From assembly GCF_001205715.1 (NCBI RefSeq), contig NZ_AQQZ01000001.1, positions 372,001 through 436,000 of the forward strand: 64,000 nt of DNA, read 5' to 3'. This DNA is from Pseudaestuariivita atlantica. GTDB lineage: Bacteria > Pseudomonadota > Alphaproteobacteria > Rhodobacterales > Rhodobacteraceae. Within the stretch, counting starts at the first letter, position 1, and each line of letters begins with the position of its first letter. The position numbers and the translations under genes are program-made. Under the pieces are notes generated by a model. That model had not been told where the DNA came from. It saw nothing but the letters and a program-made list of their open reading frames with translations, and ran no database searches. Shown piece after piece: positions 9,309 through 17,863 of the stretch.

Positions 9309-10628
9309 ATGTCTTATACGAAACTGGCAACTGCCAGCGCCATTGCACTTGCTGCCAGCGGTGTCGTGACCTCGGCCCAAGCCGAGAATCTGACCCTGTG
9401 CTGGGCTGCGTGGGACCCGGCCAACGCGCTGGTCGAGCTGTCCAAGGAATTCGAGGCCCAGTCCGGCCACACCATGAATTTCGAGTTTGTTCCATGGCCG
9501 AATTTCGCGGACCGGATGCTGAACGAGCTGAACTCGGGCGGGAAGCTGTGCGACCTGCTGATCGGTGACAGCCAGTGGATCGGCGGCGGGGCCGAGAACG
9601 GCCATTACGTCAAGCTGAACGACTTCTTCGACGCCGAGGGCATCAGCATGGACGATTTCGCGCCCGCGACCGTCTATGCCTATTCGACATGGCCCAAGGG
9701 CACGCCCAACTATTACGCGCTGCCGGCGATGGGCGATGCCAACGGCTGGTTCTACCGCAAGGACTGGTTCGCGCGGGATGACATCCGCGCCGCGTTCAAG
9801 GACGCGACCGGCCGCGAGCTGGCCGAACCCAAGACGCAGAAGGAAATGCTGGAAATCGCGCAGTTCTTCCAAGGCCGCGAGATCGACGGCAAAACCGTCT
9901 ACGGCGCCGCGATCTTTACCGAGCGCGGGTCCGAAGGGATCACGATGGGCGTGACCTCGGCCTTGTATCCGTGGGGTTTCAAGTACGAAAACACGCCGGG
10001 GTCCTACGACATGGAGGGCGCGGTGAACTCGCCCGAGGCGGTCGAGGCGCTGGAATTCTACAAGGAATTCTACGAAACCGCGACGCCGCCGGGCTACACC
10101 AACTCCTACATGGGTGAATCGCTCGATGCGTTCAAATCGGGGCAGGTGGCGATGGCGATGAACTGGTTCGCCTTCTTCCCCGGCCTTTACGCCGATCCCA
10201 ACACCGGCGGCGACAAGATCGACTTCTTCGTGAACCCGCCGCAGAACCAGGCCGGTTCGACGCTGGGCGGGCAGGGGATTTCGGTCGTGGCCTATTCCGA
10301 CAAGCAGGACGCGGCGCTTGAATACATCAAGTGGTTCGCCCAGCCCGACGTGCAGGCCAAGTGGTGGGCGCTGGGTGGTTATTCGGCGCACAATTCGGTC
10401 CTGCAGGATCCGGGCTTCGTCGACAGCCAGCCGTTCGCCGGTGACTTCCTCGTCGCGATGGATGGCGTGCAGGACTTCTGGCAGGAGCCGGCCTATGCCG
10501 AACTGCTGCTGGCGATGCAGAAGCGCATCCACGATTACGTGGTGGCCGACCAGGGCACCGCGAAAGAGGCGCTCGACAAGCTGATCGAGGACTGGACCGA
10601 GGTCTTCGAGGACGAAGGAAAGCTGTAG
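9309..10628 (+). CDS. ABC transporter sugar/polyol-binding protein
   Basis: A periplasmic extracellular solute-binding protein of family 1, 439 residues. A Sec signal peptide covers residues 1-25 (ends TSAQA). The mature protein starts ENLTLCWAAWDP and continues through DLLIGDSQWIGGGAENGHYV and ALPAMGDANGWFYRKDW, typical of type-I sugar-binding proteins. GGGAGGAA precedes the ATG. It is the first gene of the operon and lies just downstream of the LacI-type operators. Two hairpins separate it from the permease genes, which usually allows higher expression of the binding protein. The substrate is not readable from sequence; the downstream kinase and dehydrogenase suggest a polyol, ketose or short sugar. 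Confidence 0.9.
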   Translation: MSYTKLATASAIALAASGVVTSAQAENLTLCWAAWDPANALVELSKEFEAQSGHTMNFEFVPWPNFADRMLNELNSGGKLCDLLIGDSQWIGGGAENGHYVKLNDFFDAEGISMDDFAPATVYAYSTWPKGTPNYYALPAMGDANGWFYRKDWFARDDIRAAFKDATGRELAEPKTQKEMLEIAQFFQGREIDGKTVYGAAIFTERGSEGITMGVTSALYPWGFKYENTPGSYDMEGAVNSPEAVEALEFYKEFYETATPPGYTNSYMGESLDAFKSGQVAMAMNWFAFFPGLYADPNTGGDKIDFFVNPPQNQAGSTLGGQGISVVAYSDKQDAALEYIKWFAQPDVQAKWWALGGYSAHNSVLQDPGFVDSQPFAGDFLVAMDGVQDFWQEPAYAELLLAMQKRIHDYVVADQGTAKEALDKLIEDWTEVFEDEGKL

Positions 10629-10640
10629 GTCTCTCCCTGA

Positions 10641-10700
10641 CGGTGCGCGCCCCTCAGCGCACCGCAACGACCCTGTGCCGGGGCCATGGGCCCCGGTACA
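10641..10700 (+). repeat. Two tandem RNA hairpins between binding protein and permease
   Basis: Hairpin 1 is an 8-bp stem (10641-10648 with 10657-10664). Hairpin 2 is a 12-bp stem with one G-U pair (10674-10685 with 10689-10700) around an ATG loop. Neither has a T-run. Such hairpins usually protect the binding-protein mRNA 3' end or cause partial termination. Confidence 0.65.
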
Positions 10701-10724
10701 TTCCAAACGATACGGGCCCAGGAC

Positions 10725-11672
10725 ATGTCTGAACGGACCATAGATCGCGTTGCGGCGGCAACGCCCACCCCCGTTGCGCGCAAGATCAAGGGGTTGTCCG
10801 ACCGGGCCATCGCCTGGATCTTCGTCGGGCCCACGATCTTCCTGCTGCTGGCGATCAACATCTTCCCGCTGATCTGGACGATCCGGCTGAGTTTCACCAA
10901 CTACAAGGCCAACCGCGTGAACCGCGAACCGGAATGGATCGGGCTGCGCAATTACGAGCGGATCCTGACCGACAGCGACATCTGGCTGAACATGCAGGCC
11001 ACCGCGCATTTCCTGATCTGGACGATCATCCTGCAGGTGCTGATTGGCTTCACGCTGGCGTGGCTGATCAACAAGAAGTTCAAGGGCAATGACCTGTGGA
11101 CGACGATCATCGTGCTGCCGATGATGCTGTCGCCCGCCGTGGTCGGCAACTTCTGGAAATTCCTCTACCAGCCGCAAATCGGCCTGTTCAATTACATCGT
11201 CGGCTTCTTCACGGGACGCGACCCGTCGAGTTTCGAGATGCTGGGGCAGGTGAACCTTGCGCCATGGTCCATCGTCATCGTGGATACGTGGATGTGGACG
11301 CCCTTCGTGATGCTGATCTGCCTCGCCGGGCTGCGATCCATCCCCGATTACATCTACGAGGCGGCCGAGATCGACCGCGCGTCGAAACTGCGGCAGTTCT
11401 TCACGATCACCGTGCCGATGGTGCTGCCCTTCCTGATGCTGGCCGTTCTGTTCCGCGGGATCGAGAACTTCAAGATGTTCGACCTTGTCGTGCAGCTGAC
11501 AGGCGGGGGGCCGGGATCGACGACCGAGCTGACCTCGATCAACCTCAAGCGCGAGGCATTCGAGAAATGGCGCACCGGCTATGCCTCGGCCTACGCGATC
11601 ATCCTGTTCGTGACGGTGTTCGGGCTCGCCTCGATCTACGTCAAGGCGCTGAACAAGGTGAAGGAGCGGTGA
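10725..11672 (+). CDS. ABC transporter permease 1 (MalF-like)
   Basis: A 315-residue inner-membrane permease of the binding-protein-dependent type. About six transmembrane helices are visible, beginning with AIAWIFVGPTIFLLLAINIF. The EAA loop that contacts the ATPase is visible as YEAAEIDRASKLRQFFTI. The start at 10725 (MSERTID) is chosen over 10686, which would sit inside the hairpin loop. It pairs with the permease at 11917-12879. Unusually, a 244-base palindromic spacer separates the two permease genes. Confidence 0.9.
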   Translation: MSERTIDRVAAATPTPVARKIKGLSDRAIAWIFVGPTIFLLLAINIFPLIWTIRLSFTNYKANRVNREPEWIGLRNYERILTDSDIWLNMQATAHFLIWTIILQVLIGFTLAWLINKKFKGNDLWTTIIVLPMMLSPAVVGNFWKFLYQPQIGLFNYIVGFFTGRDPSSFEMLGQVNLAPWSIVIVDTWMWTPFVMLICLAGLRSIPDYIYEAAEIDRASKLRQFFTITVPMVLPFLMLAVLFRGIENFKMFDLVVQLTGGGPGSTTELTSINLKREAFEKWRTGYASAYAIILFVTVFGLASIYVKALNKVKER

Positions 11673-11713
11673 TGATGAACCATGCCAAGTCCATCCACCG
11701 TGCAACTTGTGGG

Positions 11714-11841
11714 TGCGCCATGCCCGACCTCGGGAGGGCCGACACGCCAGCGCCAACCGATCTTCTACAAAGCAGCAGCGGTGTGAGTGCTGCCGGTGAT
11801 GCAACGAATGCCCTCCCGGGGGGGAGGTCGGGCATGGCGCA
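11714..11841. repeat. Long palindromic element between the permease genes
   Basis: The left arm at 11714-11739 and the right arm at 11810-11841 are inverted copies. Eighteen bases (TGCGCCATGCCCGACCTC) match exactly, then 8 more (GGGAGGGC) match after a 6-base C-run in one arm. The ~70-base centre has its own smaller repeats (cagcagcgg and gtgctgccgg). No ORF with homology is inside. It looks like a REP- or MITE-type element or a large RNA hairpin within the operon. Confidence 0.6.
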
Positions 11842-11916
11842 TGCGCGCCGGACGAACTTTTTGACGACCCGTGACGCGCCGTTCGTGACGCGGGATGCGA
11901 ACAAGGACCAACCGTC

Positions 11917-12879
11917 GTGAGCAGCTATTCCGTCACCGAACCGTCGCGCCGGATGAAATGGGTTGCGGGCGTGCTGGTTATCGCCTACGCGCTCATCACC
12001 ATGGTGCCGCTGGCATGGATCGCGCTGACCGGGTTCAAAAGCCCCGCCGACGCGATCAGCTATCCGCCGAAATACATCATCGGCAGCGACAGCGAGGCGG
12101 GGTTCCAGCCGACGCTGGAAGGCTACGTGAACCTTTTCACCACCCGCACCCGGCAGACGCCGGAATTCCTTGACGCCAATCCGCCAGAGACATGGGCGGA
12201 CGACATCGTGCGGCAATACGGCATGGTCATCGTCGGCCCCTCGAAATTCGGGGAACGGTTCCTGAACTCGGTCATCATCGGGTTCGGGTCGACCTTCCTG
12301 TCGGTCTTCCTCGGCACGCTCGCGGCCTATGCGTTCAGCCGGTTCAAGATACCGCTGGCCGACGATCTGCTGTTCTTCATCCTGTCCACGCGGATGATGC
12401 CGCCCATCGCGGTCGCGATCCCGATCTTCCTGATGTACCGCCAGCTGGGCCTGTCGGACACGCATCTGGGGATGATCCTGCTCTATACCGGCGTGAATAT
12501 CAGCCTCGCCGTCTGGCTCTTGAAAAGCTTCATCGACGGCATCCCGACGGAATACGAGGAAGCGGCCCTGATCGACGGCTACACGCGGTTCCAGGCGTTC
12601 TACAAGGTGGTGTTGCCGCAGGCCGCGACCGGTATCGCATCAACCGCGATCTTCTGCCTGATCTTTGCGTGGAACGAATACGCCTTCGCCGTGCTGCTGA
12701 CGACCGCCAACGCCCAGACCGCGCCGCCCTTCATTCCCACGATCATCGGGATCGGCGGGCTCGACTGGCCGGCGATTGCCGCGGGGGTCACGATCTTCCT
12801 GCTGCCGGTGATGTTCTTCACCATCCTGCTGCGCAAGCACCTGTTGCGCGGGATCACCTTCGGAGCGGTGCGCAAATGA
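11917..12879 (+). CDS. ABC transporter permease 2 (MalG-like)
   Basis: A 320-residue inner-membrane permease, partner of permease 1. It starts with GTG 11917, preceded by AAGGA at 11903-11907. Transmembrane helices include VLVIAYALITMVPLAWIAL and the C-terminal FLLPVMFFTILL. The EAA motif is visible as YEEAALIDGYTRFQAFYKVVL. The N-terminal periplasmic loop (residues ~40-105) is longer than in MalG, as in polyol/glycerol-3-phosphate-type systems. Its stop overlaps the next start (ATGA). Confidence 0.9.
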   Translation: MSSYSVTEPSRRMKWVAGVLVIAYALITMVPLAWIALTGFKSPADAISYPPKYIIGSDSEAGFQPTLEGYVNLFTTRTRQTPEFLDANPPETWADDIVRQYGMVIVGPSKFGERFLNSVIIGFGSTFLSVFLGTLAAYAFSRFKIPLADDLLFFILSTRMMPPIAVAIPIFLMYRQLGLSDTHLGMILLYTGVNISLAVWLLKSFIDGIPTEYEEAALIDGYTRFQAFYKVVLPQAATGIASTAIFCLIFAWNEYAFAVLLTTANAQTAPPFIPTIIGIGGLDWPAIAAGVTIFLLPVMFFTILLRKHLLRGITFGAVRK

Positions 12880-13064
12880 CCAAGTTTTTCGACGGCCTTC
12901 TGAAGATGCGGCGCGGCCCGTGGGAGATGCTGGCCACGATCATCATCGCGGTCGGGGTGTTCATGCTGATGCAGCCCTTCGTCATCTGGGCCTTCACCTA
13001 TTCCTTCATCACGACACTGGTCGGGACGGTGATGTTCATCATCGTCAGCCATTTCCCGGAGTGA
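12876..13064 (+). CDS. Small two-helix membrane protein of the ABC operon
   Basis: A 62-residue protein, MTKFFDGLLKMRRGPWEM..., with two hydrophobic helices (about residues 18-36 and 42-58) and no other domain. It overlaps the upstream permease stop by 4 bases and ends 2 bases before the ATPase start, so it is translationally coupled. Small membrane proteins at this position occur in glycerol-type ABC operons (GlpU/DUF2160-like genes next to two ATPase genes), which is the closest analogy. Its role is unknown; an accessory subunit of the importer is the obvious guess. Confidence 0.7.
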   Translation: MTKFFDGLLKMRRGPWEMLATIIIAVGVFMLMQPFVIWAFTYSFITTLVGTVMFIIVSHFPE

Positions 13065-13066
13065 GC

Positions 13067-14161
13067 ATGGCGCAGATCGTCATCAACAACCTCAAGAAAG
13101 AGTTCGGCGATTTCACCGCCGTGCGCGAAAGCTCGTTCACCATCGAGGACGGCGAGTTCTTCATGCTGCTCGGGCCCTCGGGCTGCGGCAAGACGACGAC
13201 GCTGCGGATGATCGCGGGGCTGGAACTGCCGACCTCGGGGGAGATCTACCTCGACGGGGAAGAGATCAGCCAGCGCCCGCCCTCGGAACGCGACATCGCC
13301 TTCGTGTTCCAGATGTTCGCGCTCTATCCGCACATGAACGTGCGCCGCAACATCAGCTACCCGCTGGTGAGCCAGGGCATGTCCCGCGCGGCGGTAAAGG
13401 CCAAGGTGGCCGAGGTCGCGCGCATTCTCGGGATCGAGGATATCCTCGACCGGCCCGTAGGCGGGCTTTCGGGCGGGGACCGGCAACGCGTGGCGCTGGG
13501 CCGCGCCATCGTGCGCGAACCCAAGGCCTTCATGATGGACGAACCCTTGGGCGCGCTTGATGCCGAGTTCCGCGAACACATGGCCGAGGAATTGCGCGCG
13601 CTGCACGACCGGATGGGCGCGACCACCGTTTACGTCACCCACGACCAGCTTGAGGCCATGCAGATGGGCGACAAGATCGTGGTGATGAACAACGCCGTGG
13701 TCGAACAGTTCGGCACGCCGCAGGAAATCTACGACAAGCCCGCCACCATGTTCGTGGCCGATTTCATCGGCTCGCCGTCGATGAACTTCCTGTCCTTCGA
13801 CGGGCAGATCGGGGCGGGGGCGAACGAGGTCGACATGCAGGGCGCGAGTTTCGGCATCCCGCAGGCGCGGGAAGGATTTGCCGGACAGATGGCGCTGGGG
13901 GTCCGGCCCGAGCACATCCACCTTGCCGACGACGCGCCCTATCGCGGCGAGGTGGTGGCGACAGAATACCTTGGCACCACGCAGATCGTCACGCTGACCA
14001 CCGCGGGCGGCGAGGTGAAGGCGCGGGTGCCCTCGGGGCAGGTCGCGCAACCGGGCGACACGGTCGGCATGACGTTCGACCCGGCGACCATCACGCTGTT
14101 CGAGCGCGGATCGGGCCGGGCCCTGCGCTCTGCCCTGAACGAGGGGGTTCTCGATGGCTGA
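13067..14161 (+). CDS. ABC transporter ATPase 1 (UgpC/MalK-like)
   Basis: A 364-residue cytoplasmic ATPase. Visible are Walker A GPSGCGKTT, a Q-loop in VFQMFALYPHM, signature LSGGDRQRVALGRA, Walker B FMMDEP, D-loop GALDAE and the switch His in YVTHDQ. The C-terminal TOBE-like regulatory domain contains GVRPEHI. The signature has Asp where most relatives have Gly/Gln (GGDRQ), a mild variant. It overlaps the second ATPase gene by 8 bases, so the importer probably uses a heterodimer of the two. Confidence 0.92.
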   Translation: MAQIVINNLKKEFGDFTAVRESSFTIEDGEFFMLLGPSGCGKTTTLRMIAGLELPTSGEIYLDGEEISQRPPSERDIAFVFQMFALYPHMNVRRNISYPLVSQGMSRAAVKAKVAEVARILGIEDILDRPVGGLSGGDRQRVALGRAIVREPKAFMMDEPLGALDAEFREHMAEELRALHDRMGATTVYVTHDQLEAMQMGDKIVVMNNAVVEQFGTPQEIYDKPATMFVADFIGSPSMNFLSFDGQIGAGANEVDMQGASFGIPQAREGFAGQMALGVRPEHIHLADDAPYRGEVVATEYLGTTQIVTLTTAGGEVKARVPSGQVAQPGDTVGMTFDPATITLFERGSGRALRSALNEGVLDG

Positions 14162-15146
14162 AGTCACGCTTTCGAACGTCTCCAAGGCCTTCGGCAAGAC
14201 GCAGGCCGTGTCCGATATCTCGATGACCATCGGGGACGGCGAATTCGTCGTCCTTCTGGGGCCGACGGGGGCGGGCAAGACAACTACGCTGCGGCTGATT
14301 TCGGGGCTGGAAAAGCTGGATGCGGGCAGCGTGCATATCGGCGGGCGCGACGTGGGGCAGGACACGCCCGCGCAGCGCGACGTGGCGATGGTGTTCCAGC
14401 AATACTCGCTTTACCCGCACCTCACCGTGCGCGACAACCTCGCCTTCCCGCTGCGCTCCCCCATCCTCAAGACGCCCGAGGACGAGATCGCCCGCAAGGT
14501 GCACGAGATCGCCGAGGTCCTGCAGATCCCCCACAAGCTCGACAACAAAGCGACCGAATTGTCGGGGGGCGAGATGCAGCGCGTGTCGATCGGGCGGGCG
14601 CTGGTGCGCGACCCGTCGATCTATTTGATGGACGAACCGCTCAGTTCGCTCGACGCCAAGCTGCGCGCCGACCTGCGGGTCGAGTTGAAGCGCATCCAGG
14701 CAGAGCTCGGCTCGACCCTTCTGTACGTCACCCACGACCAGGTCGAGGCGATGACGATGGCCAACAAGATCGGGGTGCTGGAGGAGGGCCGGCTGGTGCA
14801 GTTCGGCACGCCCAAGGAGATCTACGAGGATCCCGTCAGCGTCTATGTCGCCTCGCGGCTGGGCCTGCCACGCATCAACATCCTGCCGTCGGGGCTGTTT
14901 CCCGGTGCGCACAAGGGCGCGCAGATCGGATTGCGGCCGGAAAACATCCGGCAGGGCGACGGGGTCGAGGCGCGGGTGGTGCGGGCCGAACACCTCGGCG
15001 ACCAGACGCGCCTGCACCTCGACGTGCAGGGCCACGCGATTACCACGCTCACCGATCCGCACCGGACCTATTCCAGCGACGCGATGATCCGGATCAGCCC
15101 GCAAAACCCACTCTATTTCGACGCCCAAGGCGCGCGGGTCGCATAA
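14154..15146 (+). CDS. ABC transporter ATPase 2 (UgpC/MalK-like)
   Basis: A 330-residue cytoplasmic ATPase, second of the pair. Visible are Walker A GPTGAGKTT, Q-loop VFQQYSLYPH, signature LSGGEMQRVSIGRA, Walker B YLMDEP and switch His in YVTHDQ. The C-terminal TOBE region is shorter than in ATPase 1 and includes GLRPENI. Operons with two distinct ATPase genes, two permeases and a small membrane protein match the glycerol/polyol-type importer layout. Translation is coupled to ATPase 1. Confidence 0.92.
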   Translation: MAEVTLSNVSKAFGKTQAVSDISMTIGDGEFVVLLGPTGAGKTTTLRLISGLEKLDAGSVHIGGRDVGQDTPAQRDVAMVFQQYSLYPHLTVRDNLAFPLRSPILKTPEDEIARKVHEIAEVLQIPHKLDNKATELSGGEMQRVSIGRALVRDPSIYLMDEPLSSLDAKLRADLRVELKRIQAELGSTLLYVTHDQVEAMTMANKIGVLEEGRLVQFGTPKEIYEDPVSVYVASRLGLPRINILPSGLFPGAHKGAQIGLRPENIRQGDGVEARVVRAEHLGDQTRLHLDVQGHAITTLTDPHRTYSSDAMIRISPQNPLYFDAQGARVA

Positions 15147-15157
15147 GGGAGGACAAC

Positions 15158-16780
15158 ATGGCGCAATTCATCAATGCCAAGGAGGACCTCGTCACCGAGG
15201 CCATCGACGGGGTGCTGGCCACCTCGGGCGGGCGCCTGTCACGGCTGGACGGGTATCCGCATATCAAGGTCGTGTTCCGCACCGATTGGGACAAGTCCAA
15301 GGTCGCTTTGGTGTCGGGCGGCGGGTCGGGGCACGAACCGGCGCATGCCGGGTTCGTGGGGCAGGGGATGCTGACGGCGGCGGTCTGTGGAGAGGTCTTC
15401 GCCTCCCCCTCGGTCGAGGCGGTGCTGGCCGGTATCCTTGCCGTCACGGGCGATGCCGGGTGCCTGCTGATCGTGAAGAACTATACCGGCGACCGGCTGA
15501 ATTTCGGGCTGGCCGCCGAACGCGCGCGGGCGCTGGGGCGCAAGGTGGAGATGGTGATCGTCGACGACGACATCGCGCTGCCGGACCTGCCGCAACCGCG
15601 CGGCGTGGCGGGCACGCTGTTCGTGCACAAGATCGCGGGCGCGCTGGCCGAGGCGGGCGCGGACCTTGGCACCGTCGCCCGTGCGGCGCAGGACGTGATC
15701 GGGAAGGTCGCCTCGCTGGGTATGAGCCTTGATACCTGCACCGTGCCCGGATCGGCCAAGGAGAACCGGATCGGCGCGGGCAAGGCGGAACTGGGCCTTG
15801 GTATCCACGGCGAACCGGGCGTGCGCCAGATCGATTTCTCGACCGCGGCGGGTGCGATGGAGACGGTGATCGACAAGTTGCGCGGCCATGCCTCGGGCGG
15901 CGATGTCGTGGCGATCCTCAACAACCTCGGCTCCACGACCCCGCTTGAGATGTCGGTCCTGTCGCAGACCCTGGCCAAATCGGGGCTCGCGACCCACGTC
16001 ATCGGCCCCGCGCCGCTGATGACCTCGCTCGACATGCACGGGTTTTCGATCTCGGTGATGGAGGTCGACGCGGCCGCGCTTGACGCGCTTTCGGCGCCCG
16101 TGCCGATGCCTGCCTGGCCGGGGATGTCCCCGGTGGTGACGCCGCCGGTCCTGGGCCTGCCCGATGGCCTGACCCCGATCGAGCCCATCCCGTCCCGCAA
16201 CGACAAGACGCGGGACGTGATCGAGAAGGTGGCGGATTTGCTGATCTCTGCCGAAGGGCCGCTGAACGAGCTGGATGCCAAGTCGGGCGATGGCGATACC
16301 GGCAGCACGCTCGCCACCGCCGCGCGCTCGCTGAAATCGAGCCTCGACCGGATGCCGCTCGCGGACCTGACCCAACTTTTCCCGGCGCTGGGCAACGAGC
16401 TGAGCCAGACCATGGGTGGCTCGTCCGGCGTGATCCTCGCCATCTATTTCAACGCGGCAGGTGACGCCTGCGCCAACGGCGCGTCCGTGCAGCAGGCGCT
16501 GAGCGACGGGCTGGCACGCGTCAGCCAGGTCGGCGGGGCAGAGGTCGGCGACCGCACGATGGTCGACGCGCTGGCGCCGGCGCTGGCTGCGCTGCCGCAG
16601 GGGATCGCCGCCGCGGCAGAGGCCGCGCGGACAGGTGCCGACAGCACCGCCAACATTCACCGTGCCAAGGCAGGCCGCGCCGCGTATGTGCCCGAGGAGA
16701 ACCTGAAGGGTCATAACGATCCGGGTGCCGAGGCGGTCGCGCTGATCTTTGGCGCGCTTGCGAGGGAAATGGAGAGATAA
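15158..16780 (+). CDS. Dihydroxyacetone kinase family protein (DhaK-DhaL, ATP type)
   Basis: A 540-residue single-chain kinase. The N-terminal DhaK domain (~1-330) has the GGGSGHEPAH loop and the substrate-linking His in GIHGEPG. The C-terminal DhaL domain (~345-540) has the Mg-ATP motif SGDGDTGSTL and GGSSGV. It phosphorylates dihydroxyacetone or, in relatives from polyol operons, erythrulose or other ketoses. Its place directly after the importer and before a regulator, isomerase and dehydrogenase suggests it phosphorylates the ketose made from the imported compound. Its 3' end overlaps the LacI frame. Confidence 0.88.
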   Translation: MAQFINAKEDLVTEAIDGVLATSGGRLSRLDGYPHIKVVFRTDWDKSKVALVSGGGSGHEPAHAGFVGQGMLTAAVCGEVFASPSVEAVLAGILAVTGDAGCLLIVKNYTGDRLNFGLAAERARALGRKVEMVIVDDDIALPDLPQPRGVAGTLFVHKIAGALAEAGADLGTVARAAQDVIGKVASLGMSLDTCTVPGSAKENRIGAGKAELGLGIHGEPGVRQIDFSTAAGAMETVIDKLRGHASGGDVVAILNNLGSTTPLEMSVLSQTLAKSGLATHVIGPAPLMTSLDMHGFSISVMEVDAAALDALSAPVPMPAWPGMSPVVTPPVLGLPDGLTPIEPIPSRNDKTRDVIEKVADLLISAEGPLNELDAKSGDGDTGSTLATAARSLKSSLDRMPLADLTQLFPALGNELSQTMGGSSGVILAIYFNAAGDACANGASVQQALSDGLARVSQVGGAEVGDRTMVDALAPALAALPQGIAAAAEAARTGADSTANIHRAKAGRAAYVPEENLKGHNDPGAEAVALIFGALAREMER

Positions 16781-17843
16781 GCTGGCCAAACCGGACCTCA
16801 GGATCGTCGCCAAGCCCACGGTCAATGACATTGCCCGTGTTGCAGGGGTGAGCCTTGCCACGGTCGACCGGGTTCTGAACGAACGTCCCGGTGTCCGGGA
16901 CAAGACGATCCGCAAGGTGCAGGCCGCCATCGACGAGCTTGGCTATGTCCGCGATACGGCGGCGGCCAACCTCGCGCGGCAGAAGACCTACAGGTTCGTG
17001 TTCGTCCTGCCCGACTGGAAGGGCCAGTTCCTCGCCAGCATCGAACGGGGCCTGTCGGAAAGCCTGCTGAACGCCCGGCAGGAGCGGACCGAGGTGCGCA
17101 CCATCCGCGTGCCCAACCACGATCACACCCAACTGGCCCGCACGCTGGCCGATCTTGACCCGGCAGAGACCGACGGGCTTGCCATCATGGCCAAGGAAAC
17201 GCCGCTTGTACGTGACGCCATTGCCGATCTGCGGCGGCGGGGCGTGCCGGTCGTGTCGCTGGTGTCCGACCAGCCCAACAGCGACCGCGACCATTTCGTG
17301 GGCATCGACAACGTCGCTGCCGGACGCACGGCGGGCCTGCTTCTTGGCCGCTTCACCGGCGGACGGCAGGGCAAGGTGCTGGTTGTCATCACCAACCGCC
17401 AGTCCCGCGACATGATCGAGCGCCGCCACGGGTTCGACCAGGTGGTCAGCGCCGAGTTCCCGCATCTCGACCCGCAGCCCAGCATCGAGGGGCAGGAAGA
17501 CCCCGCCCATACCGAACGCGTCACGCTGCGCGCGTTGCAGCAGCATCCCGACACGATCGGCATCTACTCTGTCGGGGCCAGCGTGCAGGGCATCGGCCGC
17601 GCCATCGCCCGCGCGCATCTGCCCGAACGCCCCGTGCTGATCGACCACGAACTGACGGAAAATTCCGCCGCGCTTCTGCGCGAGGGCGTGATCGACGCGG
17701 TCATTACCCAGAACACCGGCCACCTTGCCCGCAGCGCCCTGCGCGTGCTGCGCGCCAAGTGCGACAAGACACCCGTGATCAAATCGCAGGAGACCATCCG
17801 GATCGACATCGTCCTGAGGGAGAACCTGCCGTCCATGACGTAA
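16749..17843 (+). CDS. LacI-family transcriptional regulator
   Basis: DNA-binding repressor with an N-terminal LacI helix-turn-helix (TVNDIARVAGVSLATVDRVL) and a periplasmic-binding-like effector domain. The start is uncertain. In-frame TTG codons are at 16749 and 16758, inside the kinase gene and without ribosome sites. A CTG at 16782, just after the kinase stop, has GGAGAG at 16770-16775 and gives LAKPDLRIVAKPTVND. From 16749 it would be 364 residues. It probably binds the CpG-centred operators upstream of the binding-protein gene and is relieved by the imported sugar or a metabolite. Confidence 0.88.
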   Translation: MARLRGKWRDKLAKPDLRIVAKPTVNDIARVAGVSLATVDRVLNERPGVRDKTIRKVQAAIDELGYVRDTAAANLARQKTYRFVFVLPDWKGQFLASIERGLSESLLNARQERTEVRTIRVPNHDHTQLARTLADLDPAETDGLAIMAKETPLVRDAIADLRRRGVPVVSLVSDQPNSDRDHFVGIDNVAAGRTAGLLLGRFTGGRQGKVLVVITNRQSRDMIERRHGFDQVVSAEFPHLDPQPSIEGQEDPAHTERVTLRALQQHPDTIGIYSVGASVQGIGRAIARAHLPERPVLIDHELTENSAALLREGVIDAVITQNTGHLARSALRVLRAKCDKTPVIKSQETIRIDIVLRENLPSMT

Positions 17844-17863
17844 GACATTTTAGGGAGGAAGCG

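Noticed and set aside
9144-11804. An 886-codon minus-strand open frame across the binding protein and permease genes
   Set aside because: It is antisense to two well-supported ABC genes and has no recognisable domain; long antisense frames are common at this GC content.
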